Shown: positions 48,844 through 61,527 of the stretch, one piece after another | Numbering within the stretch: position 1 is the stretch's first letter | How the letters are laid out: the number at the start of each line of letters is the position of its first letter | Source: Gigaspora rosea | Taxonomy: Eukaryota; Glomeromycota; Glomeromycetes; Diversisporales; Gigasporaceae | Assembly: GCA_003550325.1 (NCBI GenBank) | Contig: QKWP01001957.1 | Location: 1-64,000, forward strand | Direction of reading: 5' to 3' | Length of the DNA stretch: 64,000 bases | Translations under genes and position numbers: made by a program | The notes under the pieces: generated by a model | Told to the model about the DNA's origin: nothing | The model's input: only the letters and a program-made list of their open reading frames with translations | Database searches by the model: none

Positions 48844-49030
48844 GGCATGCTTCCATCTAAAACTTTTTTTCTTACTAAGTTAACGATACATGCCCACTAA
48901 TTAAAAGTTGTAGAGCTCATCGAGATGCATCTAACGGTGTTTAGATAATCCAAATCGGACTAGTGGATGGCAAGATATTGTCAGAAAATGATTGGCTGAC
49001 TATATAAAATCTCTATGTAAACAATGTTAG

Positions 49031-50052
49031 CGCTTAGAAGCAATTGCCGGCGTTTGGTGCTATGCTAAAATTACTTTTTTGGGTTGGTCTGGTTGTATCA
49101 ACGGTAATTTTGAAAATAGATTTTTATTTTCTTAGTAATTTTGGGTTTCACAAAATTCAACTGATTGTATAAAAAGAGCTCAAGCTAGCTCAAGCGCGTG
49201 CTACGCGAAAGAGCTGAGCTAGCTGCATTGCGCTCAAAATATTTTTACTTACGGACATCAGTTGTATATATATGTTTGATTACGAATAATAACAAATCCA
49301 AAATTGTTGCCCCTGATCGGTAGAGTGATGATTATCACTCAACAATCAATTGTTATAATGATTGTAACTATACGTTGTTTACCATTTATAAAAAGTATTA
49401 TCATAAATCATTCTTCTTATAATAAAGTTATTATCCATCATGAGTTTTCTGCACATTTTTACCAATTATTTTGTTCATTTGATTAAATAAAGATTGTGAG
49501 AATATTGATATGACATGTACTGTGGTAAGTATGAGCGAGTAAACGAATTTTAACTTTTAAGGTATATGTCGATGATAAAAAAAAAAATTTAATTGCACTT
49601 TGCCATTTTGATTTGCTATATCTAGCGATGGGAACCTCTAATTATTAATTGTTAACATAAAATTGTTAATAAATTATTTTTAACAATTAATAATTAATTA
49701 TCCAATATGCATAGAAAGTATAGATAGAATGATATAATCAGTGATTAATTATTTTTTTATGTACTCTAGTATAAAAATTTTATAGTGATAAAAGATCATG
49801 CAATTTCTGCAGAAATCCGTAACAACAATAGAAATCTTTTGCTATCATTACAAGTACATTATGTGAAGAAAGTAACGAAAATCTTCTATTACCAACACAA
49901 TAAAGGCAAGTTTTGCAGTATAGAGTAATTCAGCTCAATATAATTGTTTAGATCAAATATTCTTATGCATATTTATTAATTATCCCTTATAAACGAACAT
50001 TGATTTAATCAACGATTTAATTAAATTATCAATTGGATCATTTTCTATGAAG
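49031..50052. other. AT-rich interior of the 6.8-kb element, left part
   Basis: No gene. A block AGCAATTGCCGGCGTTTGGTGCTATGC-like (49037-49080) recurs as a diverged direct repeat near 52860. Confidence 0.45.
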
Positions 50053-50060
50053 ATGTTCTA

Positions 50061-50642
50061 TTGGAGTGCGTGGTATACTATTTAAATCAAACTATATGTG
50101 GATTCCTTATTTTTTAAATGATTGATGGTTTTAAGTGATTATTAATTGATGAACTACTTAATAAATTTTTAATATATAAAATCGTGATTCATTTCTTTAG
50201 ATGCATTGGCTGTTTATCTTTTCTTAGCTGAAAATTTTACTACTAAGCGATTTTTATATATAGTTTTATAAAGTTACGAGATTTTTGTTCACCTTTATTG
50301 GAAACAAACTTTTCTATCTCTTTTTAAACAAGCAAATTTTTTACTTAAATTAATCGAACAAAATTGAATAAACTGGCAATTCTTTCAACTAAAATATAAC
50401 TTTTGTTTCGAAACTTTGTTCTTTGGAATTTAATACTTATTTGTACAAAATTTGGATTCAAAGCAATAAATTTTAAAGGTTATGCATCTAAATAAAGGTT
50501 TGAACTTGCGTGTTAAAGAATAAATGCTGGTTCCAATTAAAGAATACAAAATACAATATTGTTACACATCTTAAAAAAAATCTAGTAAATTTTTATATGA
50601 TACTACGTATAGTTTTGATATACATAGTATACCGTGCACCCA
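50061..50642. mobile_element. Long-TIR MITE, same family as 12614-18862
   Basis: Ends TTGGAGTGCGTGGTATACTA and TGGGTGCACGGTATACTA (minus strand) are flanked by the exact repeat atgttcta (50053-50060 and 50643-50650). The outer 40 bp match the ends of the LINE-split MITE. It has a different AT-rich interior and no transposase. Confidence 0.82.
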
Positions 50643-50650
50643 ATGTTCTA

Positions 50651-53600
50651 TGCATATTGGATAATTTATTTATTAATTATACTAATTCTAATAAATCATG
50701 ATCATTCGACCATAATATTCGATCATCACATGCGTACCCTAAAAAAATAGAAAAAAATAAATAAATATAAATAAAAAAAATAAAAAAATAGAAATAAAAA
50801 AGAGTTTAAATATTTGTTGTTATGTGTATATTGGTTGCTCAAATAAAAATTTTAATTTACCTTAAAAACACTAACTTTCTACTAATGAAATTTCGAGTAC
50901 AGTCAAATATAATCAACTCTAAAGGCTTACTATAATGAATATCTGTTCTATATAAAGGTTGACCGTATTAAGACATTTTGACCTGCTCTAACTGATAATA
51001 TAAAATATGAATGGTCTAAAATATGTGTGTTTAATTAATTAATAAAATAACAACATTATTAGCTACCCGATCAAAAATTTACTAATGAAAAATGATATTT
51101 GTATTCAACCAAAGGTAACTTGGAGGAGAAATTAGTAACCCTACAATATTTCAGATCTTAGATCATGTTGATTATTGTAGTATTATTTCAAAATTTATTT
51201 CATATGCAAAATTATAGCTTTCTCGTGATTTCAGAAATTCATCATCTTTTTGGTATTTCTTAGTAGAATATGTCTGATCAGTTAGCCATACTGATCGCAT
51301 TGGTCATCTGATGAAAATGATCGATATAGTTCATATAGATATGTACATCAGTTAATTAGTTAGATCCATTTTTTCATACATCTATTGTTCTTTTTTTTTT
51401 AATGTTTTTATTTTTTTTATAAATAAAAGGAATTATCGCCAAAAGACAATCAGTATCAAGCCTTAGGGTTGATTGCCTAATTTACTAATCACTCACTCCC
51501 AAGGTGTAAACAGTTCTCTTTTAGAAATGACCAACCTTTACTCTACCACAAGCCAAATTAAATGTTTTTTTGATAGATTGTCTATGTTTGTTAGGTTTTT
51601 GGTTGAATTGGATTAGTTCCAAAGTCTACTTTTCCAGACAGTCTCTTATTACTTTTAGATTATAACTTATAATCACCAACTTATCTACGAATATGTCTAT
51701 TTTTAGCTAACTATAATTATAGTCAAATTTTTAAACTGCTAGCTAAGTACATATACATACATTGTTAAAGTAGTGGCAATCAGGTCTATGGATAAAAACC
51801 ACTACAACACCGCTATTTAACTAATCCAATGTCCTTTAATCATGCAAGACTATGAACCTTGAACTAGCAGGCAAAAGAGGTGTAGAAGATTTGGCCTGGG
51901 TCTAAAGGTTCCTTGGATCTTGCTATGGTGAAATTGGAGACTAAAATAAGTTGTTCTCTTATTCTTCTTATCTTTAGTATTTAGTTTAATGCTAATGTTC
52001 TTTTTTTTAGCTTTAGTATATCAGTATTCGAATTGATCATTAAAGCTTTTAATAATATTACATAATCTTAGAATTAGGCTAATGCAAATTTGACTTATCG
52101 GAGATTATTAATTTATAATCCTAATTTCAAAGGTTATACTCAATAGAATTGAACTCTATTTGTATTATTCCTATTTTGACTCTCTGTAAGTTGAAAACAA
52201 AAAGGTAAGTCTTATATACTTTTTCTTATTTAATACATTCAATTTAGACTAATGCTATTGAATTACTAGTCTTTTATTATGTTCAAAAATTAGAAGCGGC
52301 ACCTTGTGTCTAGAGGCAAGACCTGGATATACTATAGTGCAAGAACTAGAATTTAAAGGTACAAAACTGGATTGTGTACATTGTTTGGCAAAAAAGAGAA
52401 TAAACAAACAATGACAGAAATTGCAGGATGCAAAAACTAACATGTGTATATTGCTCATGCAGTCACAAGGTACAAAAACCAGAAATCATGCCAAATTACT
52501 GCAGCACCTTTTTACTCTTTTTGGGGTTATGTCATTTTTATCTAACTGTGACTAAAAATAAAAAGGTTAATTTTATTGTATCAATGTAAATAATAAAAAA
52601 AACACTAGAGTAAACAAATAAAAAATATATAAGCCAGAGCACTTTACAACATATAGTACAGGAATTTTAAACCCATATGATCTTTATATAGAAATAATAT
52701 ATAAATTAGTAGCACATCAAATCTCAATAAAATAAAGAATCAAGAATTCTCAACCTTTTTGCATAAAGATAATGCATAAATAATGATATGCACTAATTAG
52801 CAACTATTATATACATACTAAATAAATATCGAAATAACTTATTTTAGTTTAGCATTTTTAAAGCAATTGTTAGCATTTAGTGCTATGCTAAATTACTTTT
52901 TTAAAAAGTTTTTGTTGTATTAACATTTAATTTTGGTAATAAAAAGAAGTAATATACAGCAATAAAAATTAATTCAATTATAATAAATAAAAAAATAATT
53001 AATTAAATAACATGTGGCACCAAAAAAAACTACTGTATATAAATTTAATATATTTATTATCAATATTAATAAAAATGTAATTATTATTAATAATTGAATC
53101 AAGTCATTTTTCAACCAAAAATTATTTAATAACTAAGTAAATTAAAAAATAAATATAACATTAATATTATTATTAACAATAGCAATAAAAATTTATATAG
53201 CATAGTGCAATCAGTTTTATTATATAAAACTATATACTAAATGAAATGTTATACCTTATAAAATCAATTTCTGTGTTTAAAATTAATATAAAATATTATA
53301 TGCTACTAAATTTAACTTAAAATATATTAAATTCTAATACAATACTGATTTGAACATTTGAGTATTTTTATTTTATTTTGACTCTATAACCAATATAAGC
53401 CTATTTTTATCTTTTTATTGCCTAACCTTAAGATCCTTTGCTCTGCTTTAGAAATGAACTAACAACTTAATCCTTTTATTGTGTACTACTATAACTAAAA
53501 ATTTCTTTATCAGAAATTTTTTATAACAAACAATAATAGAAATTATGATAATTCTATTATAAACAAACTAAATTTGACCACAAATTATATGTTATTACAA

Positions 53601-54410
53601 TTATTTGAAAGTTCTATATTTAAATTTATATAGCAAATCACAATATAAATCTTATAAATCAAATATAGCTGTATATTACCACAATATTCAGTAAGTTAAG
53701 TTTATTATAATAAATAAATTTACCAAAATTCTAAACTAACTTGCCTATATTATTATTTACAACTATAGCTAATAAGTTCTCTAATAGATAAAATCATAAT
53801 ACTATAGCCCCAAATACAAATAACTAAACTTTAACTACATATGAATTTTTATAGTACATCACAATGAAAATCTGATAACTTAATACAAACCAGCCCAATC
53901 TTACTATAAACTATATATTATCAAATAATTAATAAGTGTTATAGAAAAATTTTAGCAGCAAATCATTATAAAAACTATTATAATTCTCAATACAAACCAA
54001 CTTAGCTACATTATTATGTATTACAAAAAATGATAGCTGATAAATTTTGTAACAATAAATAGGACAAACATTAGTGTAAATAATTTTTTTAATATGATTG
54101 GTTGATATAATGTACATTTGATCTAATTCTAATCTATCTAAGCCCTATTTTACAAGAATATTATGTAACAAACTATTCTTAATTGGTTCATCTTTATTTA
54201 ATTATCTACAATAAATTCTAGTAAAATATAGAAATAATTAAATTGTAAAGCCAGAACTTTGATAAAACTGCACTAATTAATCACTACTATTAATTGTAAT
54301 TCATAAAATTTATCATCTAAAAACAATATTACTGATTATTAAAACTTAATTACTTGCTATCACTGTTTTTGACTAATCTTTTGAATTTAACTTGAAAAAA
54401 GCTCCCAGTG
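50651..54410. other. AT-rich interior of the 6.8-kb element, right part
   Basis: I see no gene. Positions 51770-52000 are related to 56685-56880 (shared AAAAACCAC, CACTAT, TCTTTAAT.GTGCAA and TTGAACT.G.CAAAA), a dispersed repeat of unknown type. 52560-54350 is over 75 percent A+T with no structure I can name. Confidence 0.45.
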
Positions 54411-54863
54411 CATGGGCAGGCGCATAACTTGTTTGTTTGCATAGAGATTTTATATAGTCAGCCAATCATTTTCTAGCGATATCTCGCCATCCACTGGTCC
54501 GATTTGGATAATCTAACCACCTTAGATGCGTCTCGACAAGCTCTACAACTTTCAATTAGTGGGCATGTATCATTAACTTAGTAAGAAAAAAGTTTTAGAT
54601 AGAAGCACGCCACATTTCGCCTATAGTGATTTTCATATGTATTTCCGTCATGGATTTTTATATAGTTGGCCAATCGTTTTTTGGTGATAACTTGCCATCC
54701 ACTGGGCCGATTTGGATGATCTAACCACTGTTAGATGCGTCTCGACAAGCTCTACAACTTTCTATTAGTGGACATGTATCGTTAACTTAGTAAGAAAAAA
54801 ACTTTTAGATAGAAGCACGCCATATTTCACCATTCTCCAGTTGATAGGCGGATTATCAATTAA

Positions 54864-56420
54864 AAGATATTTATACTATATATAGTAATAAAATCAATAT
54901 TATAGGGGTAAATCATGCTGAAAATTTTATCAATGTTTATGCTTTTATGGTTGTTTACAAATGTTTGTCTGTTAACCAATTCTTTATTTGATTGATTCTG
55001 ACTTGTTTGGTTGTTTGGACTTATTGCCTAATTAGAGTTAGTTAAAGTGGTGTTAACTCAATATATGATCAACATATTGCATAAATTGAATTCTTGATAT
55101 CTATATATAAAAACTAGAGATGTGCAAAGTCAGTTACATATTATTACTTAATATTACCTTGCAATAGATAATATTTAGTAATTTTACAATAATTTTATTA
55201 TTAGTAGCAATTTTTTGTTCAATTTCAATTTTGATCACCCGTCTCTGACTTTTATATATGTACACGTAATACCAGTATGATCACATTAATGTATAATATG
55301 AAATGTGAGAGGTATGGTTTATACTCGACAAAGTTGATGTCCACTTATGCTGATTTTTGCAAAATCTTTTTTTGGTAAGGGTAATGATTTTCATTTAGTT
55401 ATTTTTGGAAGAATATGATTTTTTTGTTAACATTTCATCGTTTATGAATGTATGTGCAGTGCATGCATATGTGTGCACATGAGTGCATGCAAACATATTA
55501 TATACGTCTGTAATAATTGACATAAAAAGTGTCATTGAAAATGGTTATTGGTTAATGATATTTAGTAGGTAAAACGTAAATATTTATAGCATTATATGTG
55601 ATCATTATGATTACAATTTTTTAAGAACTGTGATTTTTACTAGTACGAATATGTCATGTAACATTAAATGTGTGAGGGAGTATTACTGTTCAATCATTTT
55701 TCCAATTGGATGATTTGATGGCACGGGATGACAACACATGCATGTGTATGAAAAAATTCGTAATTGTGTGTAAATACATTGGATACTGATCTTATTACGT
55801 ACTTGTCAAAAATAGCATTTATATGTTGTAATTGACTAATAGTGTGAGATTTTTTTTGAAATTATGCCTGTTTAGTATTGTTAATTAAAATCTGTAATCT
55901 TATATCGAGTACTGAATTATAAAATACTTTTTATTACAATACATGAAACTGTTTAAGCCCTTGTATTCCTAATAAGGGAGTTACATAATTGATATTTGAT
56001 CGATTGTAATTAGTTATCGATAAAATATTTCTGGCACTTTGCCTTTTGTAATATGATCTATTTAAATCTGTAATTACTGATCATTTGCGTGTTAATATCA
56101 TAATAGATTCATCATAATTCATAATTGATCTATTACTATGAATTAATATTTTTTTTAAAAACTCAACTTTGGTTTGTTATGCGCACTTTGCATTTTCGAG
56201 ATTTAAATAATCAGCTTCCATTTGTCATACACAATTTGTATCTTTGAAATTAGATTGAGATATGGACAACATTAATAACATGTATTAGAGTCACATACTG
56301 TGTATCGCCAAAGGTAAGGTTTATAACAGTAAATCATGATAGAAGATATAATAACTTCAATGTGAACAAACTCAACCCTAACTACATTTTGTGATTATTA
56401 GAATAAAGAGCAAGATTTGT
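54864..56420. other. AT-rich stretch with alternating TGCA run
   Basis: No gene. A short alternating purine-pyrimidine stretch (GTGCAGTGCATGCATATGTG, from about 55447) could adopt Z-DNA. Confidence 0.4.
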
Positions 56421-56567
56421 ATGAGAATTTTTTATAGTAATTCTTGAAAGAAGCCACAATAATTTTGTTGCAAACTCAATCTTAAAACATATTATGAGAA
56501 TTTTTTACAGTAATTTTTGAAAGAAGCCACAATAACTTCGTTGCAAACTCAATCTTAAAACGTATTA
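56421..56567. repeat. 73-bp tandem duplication
   Basis: Two units begin ATGAGAATTTTTTA(T/C)AG and contain GAAAGAAGCCACAATAA; they differ by a few transitions. Confidence 0.8.
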
Positions 56568-56684
56568 CAGTATATACCGAGTAAGTTTGTAATCCACAAT
56601 AAAAATTATGATAATTCTAATACATACTAATTTACCTTTTCGACATAAACTACAATGGCTTATCCATAATTACGTGTTTGCATG

Positions 56685-57060
56685 TTGTAAGAGTGGTGAG
56701 AATTGGGTATACAGCTAAAAACCACCAACAACACCACTATATAATCAAACCAATGCTCTTTAATTGTGCAAAACTCTTGAATCTTGAATTGGTAGACAAA
56801 AAGAAGTATGGTTAATTTGGTCCGTCCAGGTCTTGAAGTTCTATTAGGGTTTCGCTATGGCGTAATCAAACAAAGATAAGTAAGTTGACATGTCCAATTG
56901 GTTTTAATTTATTTTTGATATATGTCCAATTAAAAATGGACATATGTTCAAAAAAATTGAAGCCAATTGGACATAGTAACATGCCATCCCTGAAGATAAG
57001 TATCTTGGGATTTCTTGTAGATAGTTCTTTAGTTGGTTCAAATCTCACTCTATTTATATA
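56685..57060. repeat. Dispersed repeat, second copy, with B-box-like end
   Basis: Related to 51770-52000. A GGTTCAAATCTC motif lies at 57036-57047, but no matching A-box is upstream at tRNA spacing. I do not call it a SINE. Confidence 0.45.
56881..56992. mobile_element. 112-bp hAT-like MITE
   Basis: Inserted in the dispersed repeat with an exact TSD aagataag (56873-56880 and 56993-57000). The right end reads CAGGGATGGCATG on the minus strand, a classic hAT end; the left end is degenerate. Arms share ATGTCCAATTGG. Confidence 0.75.
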
Positions 57061-58336
57061 ATTCTTCTTTATTCTAGGTGCAAGGCTCTAAATGAGTCGT
57101 TAATATTATTAACAATCATCACATGATCAAGAACTTTGCAGGTAATTAATCTAACAATGGAATAGATTGATTGTTCAATAAATCAGATAATTAAAGGTTT
57201 AATCGATTTATGTTTTTGTATAAAAGTTTATTAATTTGATCTTTCTTTCTTTAACTGGGTCATATTAAATGGAGTTCAAAATGCTGGTTACAAAGTCACA
57301 ACTAATGACACAAATTTACTTAGAATAATGAATATTTTAAGGGTGAAAGTAAATTCAATAAGTAATTTATTCAACGATTTTGGGTTAAAAGGAAACTTTT
57401 TTAGAGCTAACATATCTATACTTTTTTCGAAGGTTAGAATTCAACTTAAGAATTATGCTTTATTGAAATGAAAAGGGGTCTTGTATACTTCTTTCCACTA
57501 GCAAGTGTTAGCTCTAGTAATTATCCCAAAAGATCCTTGAATTTATAATAATGTCTTTTTCATTTTACATTACCTACCGTCCCATTTTTTCAATTTTTTC
57601 AATTTTTTATTTTTTATTTTTTTTTTTATTTTTTTTTATTTTTAGATTCCAATTGTGCCAATTGTTTGATTTTTGACATCTATTTTTTCCCACTATTTTC
57701 ATCCAGTGTCACCTGATAGAGACCTTAATTTTCTGTAATTGCCTGATAGGATTGATAGGAAAAATAGGACTGCTGGCCCAATTTTTTGATTCCTTGCTGT
57801 GCAAAATGAAAAATTAAACTTGTATAATCTTAAATGTGAACATTATTCTATTTGCAGTAAATTAAATTAAATTAAAAAAAAATCTGTCTATCTGTTCCGA
57901 ATTTTGAAATCCATGTAATGCAAACTGAAAAATAAACTTTGCATGGCCTAATATGGAAATCTAATGTTACAAGTTTCACTATTTAACTCTTCAGTAAACT
58001 ATAGACTTTGTACTTTGTACTATGTTCCTGGTGTTACAACTGTGGGAGAGACTTCTTATACGAATAACAATTTCAGCTCAGGGTTGTAAACATAAACAAA
58101 AGTTAAAACGTACAAGAAAGTGTATAGATTAAAATTCGTTTATTATTTATTTATGGGTCTTATTCTATATGGGGTGAACAATGGTTCATGCACGTTAAAA
58201 TTTAAGGATGATCAATCTGGATCAATTATGTATGATAGAATTGACAAACAATAAAATTACAGTATAACAGTGGGGTAATTATAGAAATCACAGGTTTTAT
58301 AATGTAATATTGTAATTTATTATTTATTTAAAAATA
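57061..58336. other. AT-rich stretch with T-rich run
   Basis: No gene. A T-rich run lies at 57590-57648. The inverted form of the CCAGGAACGTAGTACAAAG motif lies at about 58010-58040. Confidence 0.45.
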
Positions 58337-58659
58337 TGTAATATTAAATGACACAAGTATGAGATATAGTTGGTTACATGTATATCTTCAAGTGAAGTGA
58401 GAAAAGGAATAGTGTCTTTTTATTAATCTGAATGACATATTTTAGTTTACAAATTTTATTGGTTCGAAACCAAAATCTTGAGTTTCAAACTAATATCTGT
58501 GGTTTCGGACACAAATCGTGGTTTCAGACCAAAATTTATGGTTTGAGACCATTGTACGTTTAAAGTCTCTTACTTAAAAAGGTAACTATATACTAATTAA
58601 AATTTTTATATTATCAAAATTATACCATCACTATGAAATTACCCAGAACTCATGTAACA
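58337..58659 (-). mobile_element. Possible 3' LTR of the Ty3 element
   Basis: On the minus strand a purine tract (AAAAGGGGATA) is followed by TGTTACATGAG, the usual polypurine tract and TGTTAC start of an LTR. The far end at TATTACA (58337) is a guess. The partner LTR is outside the window, so length and TSD cannot be checked. Confidence 0.4.
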
Positions 58660-58689
58660 TATCCCCTTTTAAAGGTTGAGCTCTGTCAA

Positions 58690-59310
58690 AACCAACATAT
58701 TTTGAGTTTCTTCATCCCTCAACCTTCTAGCTTCTACCAACATAACTCCGGAAAAATCTGATTCCCATATTCGTTCTAGTATGGTAATAGTGATTAGCTT
58801 GACTTAGTGTATATACCATGCTCCTCGGGTACTGAACAGTAAGTATACTCTTTTCGAATTTCTTCATACTAATCCTTTCTTTGCATCGGTAAGCCGTTGA
58901 CATAATTCTTTTCGAACTTCATTACTCCAGCCTCTTTCTACTATTAAGTCACCTAATTTGTAATATACTTCTAGTACATAAGTATTCAATTGGATTCGGG
59001 GTTTATAGCCTCTATTTCTTTACAAACATTGCTTAACTTTTCTTCCCATGTTCTACCAGTCAATTCAATGGGTATTATTGGTTCTATTTCAGAAATTTGA
59101 TTCAGATCTTGAAGGTATAGAGTCATATTTTCATGTATCTGCTGAGCTTTGTTTCTCCTGCTTCTCTTGATGGTTTCTTCTAGTACTTGACCTTCACTTT
59201 TGAAAATTACTCGCCTTCCTTTTATTTCTAGTTCTTCATCTGCGTTCAACTTGTTAACGAGCAGTTGGTGCATTTTTTTTAATTCTTCAAATTGTGCTTC
59301 TATTTTTTTT
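58690..59310 (-). pseudogene. Extra ORF downstream of integrase, unknown function
   Basis: It begins near 59310 with EAQFEELKKMHQLL. A charged, helical stretch with ELEIKGRRVIFKSEG and RTWEEKLSNVCKEIEAINPES follows, then a stop at 58986. After the stop, LEVYYKLGDLIVERGWSNEV and RKELCQRLTDAKKG continue the same style of sequence, so the protein was longer. No catalytic motif is visible. It lies between integrase and the putative 3' LTR and is co-oriented, so it was probably made from the element RNA. I do not recognise a named family. It could be an acquired host-type domain. Confidence 0.55.
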
Positions 59311-59339
59311 TTTTTATATATTTAGCCTATATTTATATC

Positions 59340-60420
59340 AAAGTTCAATTTTTGCTAGCCATAGTTACATCATAGACAATTTCATCATTTCGTGCTATAT
59401 ATTTTTTCAGTTAACTCCTATGAACTACTATTTTTATTACTTTTTTGTCATAGCCTACGGTACGTAACTTATACGTCCCATTTCCAATTACATCATGAAC
59501 CCAATATGGACCTGACCATTTATTCTCAAGTTTTCCTCCTAGCTTCTGTTCTAACTTGGCTTTATACCGCAAAATCTTTTTGCCTATTTCAAAACTTTGT
59601 AACGGGTATTGCTGGTCATGGTGCCATTTTGTTTTTGCTGCGATTTTCGAATGTTTTCATGGGCTTTAATCTGAGCTTCGAATAAATAATCCACTAGCCT
59701 TAGTGCTCTAGCTAGTAATAAAGCGTCATATTGCTCATCATTCATATCTTCTACTAGGTATGTATCAATTATTAAGTCTACAGGCAGAGTAACCTCCCTA
59801 CCGTATACTAAATAGAAAGGATCGAATTTGGTTGTATTATGTCTGGCGGTCCTATATGCAAATAACGCCGGATCTATGTACTTATCTCAATCTCTGTGGT
59901 ACTAGCTTGTACATTTTGCTAGCACTTCGCACAAGGTCCAATTGTACCTTTCCACCAGCCCATTGGTCTGGGGTGGTATATTGATGATAGTTTATATTTA
60001 ATTTCTGCCTTTCTGCAAACTATTTCTATAACTCTGTTACAAAAATGGGTTCCTTGATCGGTTAAAATCTTTCAGTGACACCCATGTCGACATATTATGT
60101 CTTCTAATAGGAAAGCCACAACTGACTCAGTAGAACAATTAGAGAGAGCCTGAGCCTCTGCCCATTTCGTAAAATTCGACAGCAACAACTAAATACTGAT
60201 GAACCTTCTTTGTAATTAGTAATAGTCCTACAATGCCCAACCCAATACAATCAAATAGCTGAGATACCCTTATCAGATATAGAGCCTCCCTGGTCTTTGG
60301 TTTTCCTCACCGTTGACATATATCGTAGCTTTTTATATACACTTTTATATCTGTTACCATTTGGTTCCAATGATACCTTTTTTTAACTTTTGTTATGGTT
60401 ATATTTTCTTCTAAGTGACC
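59340..60420 (-). pseudogene. Ty3 integrase with GPY/F-like module, broken
   Basis: Integrase joins element DNA to the genome. After the H..H part (WAIHENL) the zinc region reads SYDICQR, where the first Cys of the CxxC pair is Tyr. A TGA follows in place of an Arg codon before GKPKTREAL. The core shows the second acidic residue in LTDQGTHF and the glutamate in NGLVERYNWTL, in different frames. IDPALFAYRTARHNTTKFDP and YLVYGREVTLP follow. Near 59500 a LENKWSGPYWVHDVI-like stretch is the GPY/F module usual in Ty3 elements. Several frameshifts and stops make it inactive. Confidence 0.82.
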
Positions 60421-60650
60421 TGAGACAGGTTCTCATGTATTGCCCATAATATCAACAGTTCTTGTCCTCTTTCTACTACTCTTAGAGGTTGATCTGGGTC
60501 TTGCCAGTTTTGTTTATAAAGCACCCCTTCTCGAACCAGGTAGTGCCTTGCTTGCATTTTTAATTTTTGAACTTGTCCTTTCATGAGTTCTTCTGGGAGT
60601 TTTAGTTCTGTTAAATATTGGAGTAGCTTCGTATAGTCTTCTCTTTCCAT
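60411..60650 (-). pseudogene. Linker and start of integrase zinc domain
   Basis: Open frame with YLVREGVLYKQNW and RVVERGQELLILWAIHENL, which is the region just before and including the HH of the integrase HHCC finger. It is in register with the integrase remains downstream. Confidence 0.75.
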
Positions 60651-61144
60651 TTTTTTTTTAGATGCCAGAACACCGTTACCTGAACTGGATTATAAGATTT
60701 TTAGGAAATACTAAAACAATTTTATTTTATTTTATTTTATTTTATTTTTTTTAATTGTTGTGTTTGCTAATGATATTTTTGTATGCCTCTTCCCCATGCA
60801 TGGTCGTCATAGCTGTCTCAGTTTTGCTACATCCTGTTTCTAAGTTTTTTTTTTTTTATATATATATAAATATATCAGTTACTATATTCGAAATATGCCT
60901 CGAAATTTAACCTGAATTAAAAAGGTTTTTTTTTTATTCAGCAGGATCTACTTGAGTCCTGTGCTTTGTTCTCCTTTGACTCCATATGCGAAAGACCATC
61001 AAAGTTGCCTAGTTGTCTTCTGGGTTTGTACTTGACTATAAAGTCATATCCCTGTAGAGTCATGATATACCTGACCATTTGTCCTGTGGAATTAATCATA
61101 TTATTAAAGTAGGTTAAAGCGGTATGATCGGTTACTATTGTGAA

Positions 61145-61462
61145 TTAAGTCTCATGTAAATACTGATGAAACTTTTTAACAGCCCATTCTATCACAGTGC
61201 ACTCCAATTTTGTGATAGTATAGTTTTTTTCAGGAGTTTTAGTTGCCCTACTTGCGTACTCTACTACACATTCCATTCCTTTGTTGTACAATTGTGCCAA
61301 TATGGCACCAAGTGCTAAGTAAGAGGCATCTGTATACAAAATAAAATCCCTATCGTCTTTTGGATGTGCTAAAATAGAGGCTGTAATTAATTGGTTCTTC
61401 AATCCTTCAAAGGCCTCTTGTTGCTCTTTTGTCCATAAGAACTTTTCTTCTGATTCCAACAA
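61145..61462 (-). pseudogene. Ty3 RNase H domain fragment
   Basis: RNase H removes template RNA during reverse transcription. The frame holds FLWTKEQQEAFEGLKNQL, then FILYTDASYLALGAILAQ with the first catalytic Asp, and KNYTITKLECTVIEWAVKKF with the catalytic Glu. It follows the RT thumb after a short broken stretch (61463-61527). Confidence 0.85.
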
Positions 61463-61527
61463 CTTATATAGGGGAGCAGCTAGTTTAGAAAAATCCTATA
61501 TAAACCTTCTATAGAATTCTGCCAAGC

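Larger units (their letters stand above)
48060..54859. mobile_element. 6.8-kb element with long inverted ends, TTAA flanks
   Basis: Inverted ends start TTGATAATCC(A/G)CCT (48060 and, minus strand, 54859). They extend for over 400 bp once the insertion at 48315-48843 is removed. Each end holds two copies of a unit of about 210 bp, recognisable by TTCTTACTAAGTTAA, GTTGTAGAGCT and ATCCAAATCGG. TTAA occurs at both borders (48056-48059 and 54860-54863), consistent with piggyBac-type insertion, though TTAA is common in such AT-rich DNA. The interior has no recognisable transposase, so it is non-autonomous or gutted. Confidence 0.65.
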
